Source of the DNA: an uncultured Bacilli bacterium
Lineage (GTDB): Bacteria > Bacillota_I > Bacilli_A > RF39 > UBA660
DNA length: 9,997 nt
Assembly (NCBI GenBank): GCA_947625715.1
Contig: CANQPR010000048.1
Location: forward strand, 1 to 9,997
Reading direction: 5' to 3'
Numbering within the stretch: position 1 is the stretch's first letter; each line of letters starts with the position of its first letter. Made by a program: the position numbers and the translations under genes. Of this stretch, positions 1-6,415 are shown piece after piece. The notes under the pieces were generated by a model that made no database searches, was not told where the DNA came from, and saw only the letters and a list, made by a program, of their open reading frames with translations.

Positions 1-30
1 GAAAAAGAAGAAGCAAAAAACAACGAATAA
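1..30 (+). CDS. Possible C-terminal end of an upstream gene (partial)
   Basis: Frame 1 reads EKEEAKNNE and stops at TAA (28-30). A charged, low-complexity tail like this is common at the C-terminus of ribosomal or secretion proteins, but nothing identifies the gene. A short inverted repeat (21-26 with 33-38) overlaps the stop and could be a weak terminator, as CTTTT follows it. Frame 2 is also open, to about position 76, so the frame is uncertain. Confidence 0.3.
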   Translation, partial: EKEEAKNNE

Positions 31-106
31 TCTCGTTGCTTTTGATGATGTCATTCAAATTGGCTGTGAATTGTAACGTAAAATATTATGAATAAACGAA
101 AAAAAC

Positions 107-135
107 TTGAAATTTAGATTACTTTATTATATAAT
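107..135 (+). promoter_or_regulatory. Promoter for the two tRNA genes
   Basis: A -35 TTGAAA (107-112) and a perfect -10 TATAAT (130-135) are separated by 17 bases. The predicted start near 142 lies about 13 bases before the tRNA-Arg. No other promoter is seen between the tRNAs, so one transcript probably carries both. Confidence 0.8.
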
Positions 136-154
136 CATATTGCATTTTGAAATT

Positions 155-231
155 GCACCCATAGCGCAATTGGATAGAGCGTTAGACTACGGATCTAAAG
201 GTTAGGGGTTCGACTCCCTTTGGGTGCACCA
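155..231 (+). tRNA. tRNA-Arg (anticodon ACG)
   Basis: A complete cloverleaf. The 7-bp acceptor stem pairs GCACCCA with TGGGTGC. The anticodon stem TTAGA/TCTAA closes a CTACGGA loop, giving anticodon ACG (189-191). The T-arm carries GGTTCGACTCC, and the CCA end is genomically encoded (229-231). A34 of this isoacceptor is normally converted to inosine by TadA so that it reads CGU, CGC and CGA codons. It shares a promoter with the tRNA-Pro 28 bases downstream. Confidence 0.96.
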
Positions 232-259
232 TTTTTTAAAAATGCATATAATATAGTAT

Positions 260-336
260 CGAGAAGTAGCACAATTTGGTAGTGCACATGGTTTGGGACC
301 ATGGGGTTGCAGGTTCAAATCCTGTCTTCTCGACCA
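260..336 (+). tRNA. tRNA-Pro (anticodon TGG)
   Basis: The acceptor stem pairs CGAGAAG with CTTCTCG. The anticodon stem CATGG/CCATG closes a TTTGGGA loop with anticodon TGG (294-296). The T-arm has GGTTCAAATCC, and CCA is encoded (334-336). A UGG anticodon can read all four proline codons by wobble, as expected in an AT-rich genome. It ends about 14 bases before the terminator hairpin. Confidence 0.96.
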
Positions 337-349
337 TTAAAAAAATAAT

Positions 350-374
350 CCCTTTTTTTAAGGGTTTTTATTTT
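350..374. terminator. Rho-independent terminator after the tRNA pair, possibly bidirectional
   Basis: CCCTT (350-354) pairs with AAGGG (360-364) around a T loop, and TTTTTATTTT follows on the plus strand, which suits termination of the tRNA transcript. On the minus strand the same hairpin is followed by ATTATTTTTTT, so it may also end the convergent operon. It overlaps the last codons of the gene ending at 358. Confidence 0.65.
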
Positions 375-1398
375 GTTCTAAATTAAATTTTTTACGGTTT
401 TTACTATTTTTCAAAATAATTTTTAACAATTCTACCGGATGCAATAAAAAATCAATACTATCAACTTTATCAATAAATGTTAAAAGCCAAGCTTCTTTGC
501 TCTTAGGTAATTTAGGATTAATAGGAAACATATGAGTTTGCATCATCATACTAATTTTTTTCGTTATTTTTTTACCAAAATATTTTTTAGCGTTTATTAC
601 AGCATTATTTGCATGTGTAAAAGCATGTTGCTTGAAAAAAGGATGTTTTTCTTTGTCCGTTTGCCATGGTGTTTCATAAAAATCATGTAATATACCTGCT
701 ATCGTTACACTTTTATAATCAAGATGAAATTTTTTAGCAAAGCAAAAGCAATCAAATGAAACCCTTAAAGTATGTTCATAAACACTTTCATTAATATGAT
801 GTTCAAAAGTTTTTCGCTTTAAAAATTCGGGATGGGTTACAAAAGGTTTAATTATTTCATAAAATTCTAAATAATTTTCTAAATCTTCTTTATTATGTTT
901 TATAGGATATAATATATAATTTATAATTGTTATTAATTGCATTATGCTTATTAAAATTAATAAAACTTTCACTATTGGATTAAATATTGGCCATATTAAA
1001 CTTAAAAAATTGCCTATGATACTCATAAATAAAGTCCAAGTTCTAATTTTTTCAATTAATAAATTTACGCTAAATCTATTTTTTAAATAAAAATATAAAT
1101 TTAGTATAGTTATAATAAATTCGGTTAATAAAATATAAAAAAAATGAGGTTTAGCAATAATTAAAATTATTAATAATGATAATAACATTAATTTATTGGC
1201 TAAAAAATCTATTCTTTGACCAAAGCGACTTCCAACTCCCCATTTTCTAGCTAAAGCTCCATCAAATATATCACTTAATGCTATTAAAATAGCTAAAATA
1301 ATTAATTTGTATGGTTCATTATGAATTGTAAAAATAATTAAAAAAGGAATTGTTATAATTCGAAAAAAGGATAATATATTGGGAATTATTTTTTTCAT
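358..1398 (-). CDS. Fusion: CDP-alcohol phosphatidyltransferase-like membrane domain plus C-terminal HD domain
   Basis: This 346-residue protein joins two enzyme-like domains. Residues 1-166 are hydrophobic with about six membrane segments. They carry the CDP-alcohol phosphotransferase signature D43xxD46G47xxA50R51(x8)G60xxxD64xxxN68. The last position is Asp in the canonical motif, so N68 is a departure. The family transfers a phosphatidyl or similar group from a CDP-lipid to an alcohol at the membrane. Residues 200-320 form an HD phosphohydrolase-like domain, with candidate metal ligands H209, H238-D239, H289 and D310. The start ATG has the ribosome site AAGGTG upstream. The gene lies 52 bases after the RNase J gene, behind a hairpin that may attenuate read-through. 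The substrate of neither domain can be told. PgsA-type activity is the nearest guess but is weakened by N68. Confidence 0.85.
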   Translation of the reverse strand: MKKIIPNILSFFRIITIPFLIIFTIHNEPYKLIILAILIALSDIFDGALARKWGVGSRFGQRIDFLANKLMLLSLLIILIIAKPHFFYILLTEFIITILNLYFYLKNRFSVNLLIEKIRTWTLFMSIIGNFLSLIWPIFNPIVKVLLILISIMQLITIINYILYPIKHNKEDLENYLEFYEIIKPFVTHPEFLKRKTFEHHINESVYEHTLRVSFDCFCFAKKFHLDYKSVTIAGILHDFYETPWQTDKEKHPFFKQHAFTHANNAVINAKKYFGKKITKKISMMMQTHMFPINPKLPKSKEAWLLTFIDKVDSIDFLLHPVELLKIILKNSKNRKKFNLEQNKNP

Positions 1399-1421
1399 AC
1401 ACTTTTCACCTTCATTATTTT

Positions 1422-1452
1422 ATTAAAAACAAAGGAAGATATATTCTTCCTT
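1422..1452 (-). terminator. Terminator or attenuator after the RNase J gene
   Basis: An 8-bp stem, AAGGAAGA (1432-1439) with TCTTCCTT (1445-1452), has a TATAT loop. On the minus strand it is followed by TGTTTTTAAT, an interrupted T-tract. It overlaps the RNase J stop codon. The next gene starts 24 bases later with no clear promoter, so partial read-through is likely. Confidence 0.6.
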
Positions 1453-3085
1453 AAACTTCTTGTACCACGGCAATAATCATTGGTTTGCATTCGGTTTTTT
1501 CATATAAATAGTTACTTAATTCGGTTCTAATTTCCGTTTTAATTTTATTATATTCTACAAAGCCATTGACAATATTTCGATTTATTACATCTTCGCAAAT
1601 AACTTTCATACCATCAATAATTTCTTTGGAATCTTTTGTATAAATAAAACCTCTAGTTGTAACTTCTGGTCCTACTAATAGGACTTTTTCTTTTTTACTT
1701 ATTGTAGCGCTTATTAAAACAATACCATTTTCACTTAACATTTCTCGGTCTTTGATAACTAAATCCCCAACATCATCAGAGCTTTTGCCATCAATTAAAG
1801 TATCTTTTATTTTTATATGTTGTGGTTTTAATTCTAAATTACCATCAATTATTGTTACGACATCTCCATTTTGTTTGAGGATAATATTTTCTTTTGGTAT
1901 TCCTAATTGATAAGCTAAATTAGCATTATTAACCATATGACGATACTCACCTTTAACAGGAAAATAATATTTTGGTTTTAATAGTTTTAACATTAGCATT
2001 AAATCTTCACTTGAAGCATGCAAAGTGATATTTTTTTCTTTAGGTAACGAGATAATTGAACAACCAAGCATGGCAATATCATTTTCTAATTTTACTAATA
2101 ATTTTTCATTAGCGTCATATCGAGGTTCTGCAAAAACAACGGTATCATTACTTTTTAATGTAATAAATTTATCATACCCATTGACTATTTTACTAACGCC
2201 TGCATAAGGAGTAGCTTTATCATCTGATATTAATAAAATAGCTTTTTTATCATTTATATTTGCCAAATCACCAATAATATCATCATTATATTTTAAATAA
2301 CCATTGGTATGAGCAAAATTAATAAAATGTTGTAATTTTTTGCCCATAATAACAATTTTGCGATGGGCATTTTTAGCCCCATTAAAAATATCAGCTATTG
2401 TATATAAGTGGGTTGGTAAAACGCTAAAAATTATTCTTTCTTCTGCTTTATTAATTAAATCAGCAAAATAAGTTTCTAAACGGTGCGTTGGTGATGTATG
2501 GCCAATTTTTTCGGAAAATACTGATTCGCTTAAAAGACACAATACTCCTTGTTTCCCGACATAAGCAATTTTGCCTAAATCCATATCATAATTTCCATTC
2601 ATCATTGGGTCAATTATAAAATCACCGGTATAACAAATGGCCCCATCTTTAGTATTTAAACAATACATAACGGCATCTGGTACACTATGACTTACCGTTA
2701 TAGGGAAAATAGAACATTCATTAAAATTTAATTTTTTATGAGGAATTATTTCAATAATATTCTCATCTTTAATTCCTAAATCTTTTAAAACAAATTTTGT
2801 ATATTTTGTTGCATAAAATTTAAGAGTTGGAATTGTTTTAATTAAATCTAATGCCCCTCCCATATTTTCATAATGGCCATGAGTTATAAAAACACCTTTT
2901 ATTTTTCTTTTATTTTTAATTAAAAAGTCATAATCAGGAATAATATAATCAATTCCAAACATATTACTAGCTGGATATTTAAGTCCACAGTCAAAAACAA
3001 ATATCTCTTCACCGACACTAATAACATAAGTGTTTTTTCCCATTTCATCTAATCCACCCAAGCTGAAAATTTTTATTTTACTCAT
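1451..3085 (-). CDS. rnj: Ribonuclease J family protein with a degenerate active site (RNase J2-like)
   Basis: This 544-residue protein is full length for RNase J, the metallo-beta-lactamase/beta-CASP nuclease that matures and degrades RNA in Firmicutes. An N-terminal beta-lactamase part contains F31DCGLKYP, H133 and T153GDFIIDP. It is followed by a beta-CASP region, the 'L355HASS' and 'LLKPKYYFPVKGEYR' segments (366-382), and a C-terminal domain with DVGDLVIKDREMLSENG and TRGF. The main metal motif, normally HxHxDH, reads H69GHYE73N74, and the usual PVHGEYR reads PVK378GEYR. At least three conserved positions are therefore changed, while H133, D155 and H356 remain. RNase J2 paralogues in Firmicutes can be weakly active partners of RNase J1, and this protein resembles that state. 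It has a strong Shine-Dalgarno AAGGAGG (3096-3103), its own promoter, and the HD-fusion gene downstream. Confidence 0.93.
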   Translation of the reverse strand: MSKIKIFSLGGLDEMGKNTYVISVGEEIFVFDCGLKYPASNMFGIDYIIPDYDFLIKNKRKIKGVFITHGHYENMGGALDLIKTIPTLKFYATKYTKFVLKDLGIKDENIIEIIPHKKLNFNECSIFPITVSHSVPDAVMYCLNTKDGAICYTGDFIIDPMMNGNYDMDLGKIAYVGKQGVLCLLSESVFSEKIGHTSPTHRLETYFADLINKAEERIIFSVLPTHLYTIADIFNGAKNAHRKIVIMGKKLQHFINFAHTNGYLKYNDDIIGDLANINDKKAILLISDDKATPYAGVSKIVNGYDKFITLKSNDTVVFAEPRYDANEKLLVKLENDIAMLGCSIISLPKEKNITLHASSEDLMLMLKLLKPKYYFPVKGEYRHMVNNANLAYQLGIPKENIILKQNGDVVTIIDGNLELKPQHIKIKDTLIDGKSSDDVGDLVIKDREMLSENGIVLISATISKKEKVLLVGPEVTTRGFIYTKDSKEIIDGMKVICEDVINRNIVNGFVEYNKIKTEIRTELSNYLYEKTECKPMIIAVVQEV

Positions 3086-3153
3086 AAAATAATTTGCCTC
3101 CTTAATTTCTTATTAAAAATTAGATTTCACTAAAAGTTTTTTTCTTGTTTTTA

Positions 3154-3182
3154 ATTATAGCAAATTATTTTTAATAATGCAA
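3154..3182 (-). promoter_or_regulatory. Promoter for the RNase J gene
   Basis: Read on the minus strand, -35 TTGCAT (3177-3182) is 17 bases from -10 TATAAT (3154-3159), and TGC precedes the -10 as an extended -10 element. The -35 lies 4 bases beyond the stop codon of the upstream gene. The leader would be about 60 bases and AT-rich, with no riboswitch visible. Confidence 0.8.
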
Positions 3183-3185
3183 ACC

Positions 3186-3959
3186 TTAACGATTTTCACT
3201 TATTAACTGTGATAATGGTAAAATTGTATAGCCTTTATAAACAATATTTTGAATTAATAGCTTTAAATAAGCTACATCAATATTATCTAAATATAAAATA
3301 CTGCCATTATCAATTTTATTAATATTCCCTGCTATATTTTGATTAGTTAATATTTTGGTTTCTTTAACTAATATTTTTGATTTTTTTAAACAAAATTCTT
3401 TCGTTAATTCTTTTAAATAACAAATATTATTATTTTCATTTTGTTTGCTTAATTGTTTGTCAACATAATTATAATTTTTTTCATCATTATTTATTTTTTC
3501 CCCTTTAATATTTTTTAGAACACTATTTTTTGTGGTAAGCATTGCATAGTCCATATCCATTTGTTCTAAATAGGCTATTAAAGGTGAATTTTCAGGGACA
3601 ATAAATGCAACACCCATTTTTAAAAAATTGGCTTTTGTTATTATTTTATCTTTATTAGTTGCTAAGGAAATTTTCGGTTCTACATCATCATAAACAATAT
3701 AAGGTTCTAAAAAAGCACCAACGCTTTTCATTTTTTGAAAACTTTTAGAGACATTTACTGTCTTTCCCTTTAATCCTGGAATAATGTAATCGCCCATAAT
3801 AACAGCTTCTACCTCATCTAGTTTTTTTTCATCTTTTATTAATAATATATTTTGATATATAGGGTCTTTTTTTTGCATTAAAAGGGCAAATTGATGTGTA
3901 TAATAAAAACTAAAACACAGTAAGGTAATAATTCCCAATACTTTAAAACCTTTATTCAT
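3186..3959 (-). CDS. Membrane-anchored protein resembling a divergent polysaccharide deacetylase
   Basis: I do not recognise this 257-residue protein as a named family. Residues 6-22 form one hydrophobic segment after a short basic N-terminus, an uncleaved anchor that would place the rest outside the cell. The C-terminal part (219-256) reads GSILYLDN...YKGYTILPLSQLI. This follows the last strands of the NodB deacetylase fold, usually GSI-LLHD...KGY-FVTLSELL, but without the histidine. I see no DD or HxxxH catalytic motif earlier, so if related it is probably inactive. Residues 150-180 are rich in Asn, Lys and Glu and look like a flexible insert. The start is the ATG at 3959. The in-frame GTG at 3968 lies inside the Shine-Dalgarno AGGTGAAC (3963-3970). 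It follows ssb by about 33 bases and is probably co-transcribed. Confidence 0.6.
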   Translation of the reverse strand: MNKGFKVLGIITLLCFSFYYTHQFALLMQKKDPIYQNILLIKDEKKLDEVEAVIMGDYIIPGLKGKTVNVSKSFQKMKSVGAFLEPYIVYDDVEPKISLATNKDKIITKANFLKMGVAFIVPENSPLIAYLEQMDMDYAMLTTKNSVLKNIKGEKINNDEKNYNYVDKQLSKQNENNNICYLKELTKEFCLKKSKILVKETKILTNQNIAGNINKIDNGSILYLDNIDVAYLKLLIQNIVYKGYTILPLSQLISENR

Positions 3960-3992
3960 TTTGTTCACCTAAAAAAATTATATGTATTTATT

Positions 3993-4358
3993 TTAAATAT
4001 TTTCTTCTTTTTCACTTCTTTCTTCATTATTTTTTTTAACACTACAAACAAAAGCAATTGATTCAACGATAACTTCCGTTAGATATTTTTTTTCATCATT
4101 TTCATTTTGATAAGTTAAAACTTGAATTCTTCCCCGAACACAAACAGTGTCTCCTTTTTTACAATATTCTTTTGTTTTTTTAGCAATTCCATTCCATAAA
4201 ACACATCTTATAAAATCCGTTTCATAAATTCCATCACTATTGCGAAATGTTCTTGGAACAGCAAGATTTACTACCATTCTAGCTGGTTCACTACCATCTT
4301 TTATATTACTAACTTTTGGCATATCGGTTAAGCGACCAACTAAAATGACATGATTCAT
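3993..4358 (-). CDS. ssb: Single-stranded DNA-binding protein, short form
   Basis: The N-terminal 105 residues are a clear bacterial SSB OB-fold: MNHVILVGRLT at the start, ARMVVNLAVPR (26-36), ETDFIRCVLWNGIAKKTKEYCKKGD (46-70, with F49 and W55) and VRGRIQV (74-80). SSB coats single-stranded DNA during replication, repair and recombination. At 121 residues it is shorter than housekeeping SSBs (about 160-180). It lacks the Gly/Gln-rich linker and the DDDIPF tip that recruits partner proteins, and ends in SEKEENI. It could be a secondary SSB like the short SsbB used in DNA uptake, or the only SSB of a reduced genome. The ribosome site GGGAGGTG (4363-4370) fixes the ATG. A TTGACT lies upstream, but only a weak -10 (TATTTT, 15-base spacing) goes with it. 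The usual rpsF and rpsR neighbours are absent. Confidence 0.93.
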   Translation of the reverse strand: MNHVILVGRLTDMPKVSNIKDGSEPARMVVNLAVPRTFRNSDGIYETDFIRCVLWNGIAKKTKEYCKKGDTVCVRGRIQVLTYQNENDEKKYLTEVIVESIAFVCSVKKNNEERSEKEENI

Positions 4359-4434
4359 ACTTCACCTCCCTTCCTCGTTCATTAAAACAAAAATAACTTT
4401 TAAATGCAAAAGTCAAACTTTAAAAATTGGGATG

Positions 4435-4465
4435 AAAAAAACACAAAAATTTACATATTTTGTGT
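4435..4465 (-). terminator. Rho-independent terminator downstream of sufB
   Basis: Arms ACACAAAA (4441-4448) and TTTTGTGT (4458-4465) form an 8-bp stem. On the minus strand the hairpin is followed by a run of Ts (4435-4441 as As on the plus strand). It lies about 80 bases after the sufB stop and separates sufB from ssb. Confidence 0.75.
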
Positions 4466-4547
4466 CTAGTTTTTCCATATTTGGTCTCTTTTTCCTTAAA
4501 TTTAATTAAATATTCATTAAATTGGTAAAATTTAAATTTTTTTTAAT

Positions 4548-5843
4548 TTAATCATTTTCTCGTAAAAGGCGATTTAATTCCACGGCATATTCCATTGGCA
4601 ATTCCTTTTTAAAGTCATCTATAAAGCCCATTATTAATAATTCTTTAGCTTTATTTTCACTTAATCCTTTACTTTTTAAATAAAACATTTTTTCTTCACT
4701 AATTTTACTTACACTAGCTTCATGTTCTATAGTACTACTTGCATTTTCCATAATATTTTTAGGATATGTATCACTTTTACTATCTTTATCTAATATGATA
4801 GTATCGCATTTAACTAAGGCTTTACTATTTGATGCACTCTTTAAAATTCTTACTGTTCCCCTATAATTACTTATGCCACCTAAAGATGCAATACTTTTAT
4901 TAATAATATTACTCTTAGTATTTTTTCCAATATGAATCATTTTTGCTCCAGCATCTAAGATTTGCTTATTTTTGGCATAAGCAATACTTATACAATTACC
5001 AGTTGCATAATCACCCTTTAAAATACAAGAAGGATATTTCATTGTTACTAAAGAGCCAATATTTCCATCAACCCATTGCATTAAACCATTATCTAATACT
5101 AAAGCTCTTTTAGTTACTAAATTATAAACATCTGTCGACCAATTTTGAATTGTACTATAACGGCACTTGGCATTCTTACCAACAAATATTTCTACTACCC
5201 CGGCATGCAAACTAGTTTTTGAATAACTTCTTGCTGTACAACCTTCAATATAATCTAAAGTTGAATTATCATCAACAATTATAATTGTTCTTTCAAATTG
5301 TCCTAAAGATGCCGTATCTATTCGAAAATAACTTTGTAAAGGTCTATCTAAAGTTGTATTAGGAGGAATATAAATAAAAGAACCCCCACTCCATAAAGCT
5401 CCATTTAAAGCCGTATATTTATTTTCATTATATTTTACTAACGAATTAAAATATTTTTTAAATAAATCGGGATATTTTTGTAAAGCTTCATCACTACTCA
5501 TAAAAATAATATCTTTATCAGTTTTTGTTTTATGGTATACAACTTCACTTTCTAATTGATTAGAAACACCATCTAAATATTCTTCTTCAGCTTTTACCAC
5601 TCCTAATTTACAAAATGTTTGATAAGTTTGTTTTTTTACTTCACTCCAGTTTTCTTTCTTTTTTTCACTTTTTTTATAATATAAAAGTTTATCAAAAGAA
5701 ATATCTAATTTAGGTCCAAAATTAGGTTGTGGTTGTTTTAAAAATTCTTTGTAAGCTTGTAAGCGAAAATCTAGCATCCACTTTGGTTCCTTTTTCTTCT
5801 TTGATAATTCTCTAATAAATTCTTCATTTAATTTTTGACTCAT
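4548..5843 (-). CDS. sufB: Fe-S cluster assembly scaffold SufB
   Basis: SufB is the scaffold of the cytoplasmic SufBC2D complex that builds iron-sulfur clusters. The 431-residue product has the family's beta-helix core, with 'SGGSFIYIPPN' (152-162), 'DYIEGCTA' (197-204, C202), 'HAGVVEIFV' and 'QNWSTDVYNLV'. The C-terminal helical part has 'EHEASVSKISEEKMFYLKSK' and 'ELPMEYAVELNRLL'. It is somewhat shorter than typical SufB (about 465). The cysteine found in E. coli SufB after the CDS segment is absent here (only C346 in VKCDT), so C202 is the likely persulfide site. The ATG at 5843 is preferred: it lies 7 bases from GAAGTGA, whereas the in-frame TTG at 5849 abuts that sequence. No sufC, sufD, sufS or sufU lies beside it, and the upstream neighbour is divergent. 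This differs from the Bacillus sufCDSUB operon and implies the partners are elsewhere. Confidence 0.94.
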   Translation of the reverse strand: MSQKLNEEFIRELSKKKKEPKWMLDFRLQAYKEFLKQPQPNFGPKLDISFDKLLYYKKSEKKKENWSEVKKQTYQTFCKLGVVKAEEEYLDGVSNQLESEVVYHKTKTDKDIIFMSSDEALQKYPDLFKKYFNSLVKYNENKYTALNGALWSGGSFIYIPPNTTLDRPLQSYFRIDTASLGQFERTIIIVDDNSTLDYIEGCTARSYSKTSLHAGVVEIFVGKNAKCRYSTIQNWSTDVYNLVTKRALVLDNGLMQWVDGNIGSLVTMKYPSCILKGDYATGNCISIAYAKNKQILDAGAKMIHIGKNTKSNIINKSIASLGGISNYRGTVRILKSASNSKALVKCDTIILDKDSKSDTYPKNIMENASSTIEHEASVSKISEEKMFYLKSKGLSENKAKELLIMGFIDDFKKELPMEYAVELNRLLREND

Positions 5844-5897
5844 AAGCAATCACTTCTTTATTATAACTAAATTCATCTTTTTTTTAAAGTCTTTATG

Positions 5898-5906
5898 TGT
5901 TATAAT
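5898..5906 (+). promoter_or_regulatory. Extended -10 promoter for the operon starting at 5936
   Basis: TGTTATAAT is a perfect extended -10. There is no good -35 at 17 bases upstream (TTTTTT), which extended -10 promoters tolerate. It occupies almost the same bases as the -10 of the divergent sufB promoter, so the two may exclude each other. Confidence 0.6.
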
Positions 5907-5931
5907 ATTTTAGTAATAATAAGGGTGTGAA
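5902..5931 (-). promoter_or_regulatory. Probable sufB promoter, overlapping the divergent promoter
   Basis: On the minus strand, TTCACA (5926-5931) and TATTAT (5902-5907) are 18 bases apart, each one mismatch from consensus. The leader would be about 50 bases. A second candidate (TTTAAA/TATAAT, 5860-5888) would start transcription inside the ribosome site and is less likely. Confidence 0.5.
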
Positions 5932-5935
5932 TAGA

Positions 5936-6415
5936 TTGAATAAAAGTATATTAGGCGACAATATTTTATATTTACGAGAATGGATGCGTTTAAACCCCGC
6001 TCTTCAAAATGGTCTTAGTATTGAAGGTAATTTATTAATATATGATGATAATCAAATCAAAGACCAAGTTGATATATCCAATTTCTATATTCCCGAAATG
6101 CTTTATAACGAACCATTTCGAGATGAATTACTAACCACCCTTAGTGCATATGATTTATTTTTAATCATTAAAGTATATTGTCAAACCAAAGAAGTCAAAA
6201 ATTCCCTTATCATTAATGAAAATACCATAAGTAATTTAAAAATATTAAAAGATAATAATAATAAAGAATTTTTATTATTTGAAACTTATGGAGGTAAAAA
6301 ATATCGCTTTGATACAACAGAACCAGAAAAAATTATCAATATTTATAATGATGCAATTAAAAATAATAAAAATATTACTATAAATGAATTTGGAAGGTTG
6401 ATTAAAAATGATTAG
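5936..6415 (+). CDS. Conserved-looking hypothetical protein, first gene of the spoVS unit
   Basis: Not recognised. The 159-residue product has no signal peptide and no membrane segment, so it should be cytoplasmic. Its N-terminal half has a hydrophobic stretch around 'YDLFLIIKVYC' (72-82) next to acidic 'LSIEGNLLIYDDN'. The C-terminal half alternates short strands and Asn/Lys-rich loops (98-125) and ends in a helix. I see no catalytic motif. The TTG at 5936 is preferred as start because AAGGGTG (5921-5927) lies 9-12 bases ahead of it. The upstream in-frame GTG (5927) is almost inside that site. The next gene begins 8 bases before this stop, so the two are probably translationally coupled and may act together. 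Confidence 0.7.
   Translation: MNKSILGDNILYLREWMRLNPALQNGLSIEGNLLIYDDNQIKDQVDISNFYIPEMLYNEPFRDELLTTLSAYDLFLIIKVYCQTKEVKNSLIINENTISNLKILKDNNNKEFLLFETYGGKKYRFDTTEPEKIINIYNDAIKNNKNITINEFGRLIKND

Noticed and set aside
2025..2207. 60-codon plus-strand frame inside the RNase J gene
   Set aside because: Antisense to a well-supported conserved gene, with no ribosome site.
4413..4478. 21-codon minus-strand frame between sufB and ssb
   Set aside because: Runs through the sufB terminator, and its only AAGGA is too far from the ATG.
5847..5849. TTG start for sufB
   Set aside because: It directly abuts the Shine-Dalgarno-like GAAGTGA. The ATG 6 bases on has correct spacing and fits the family.
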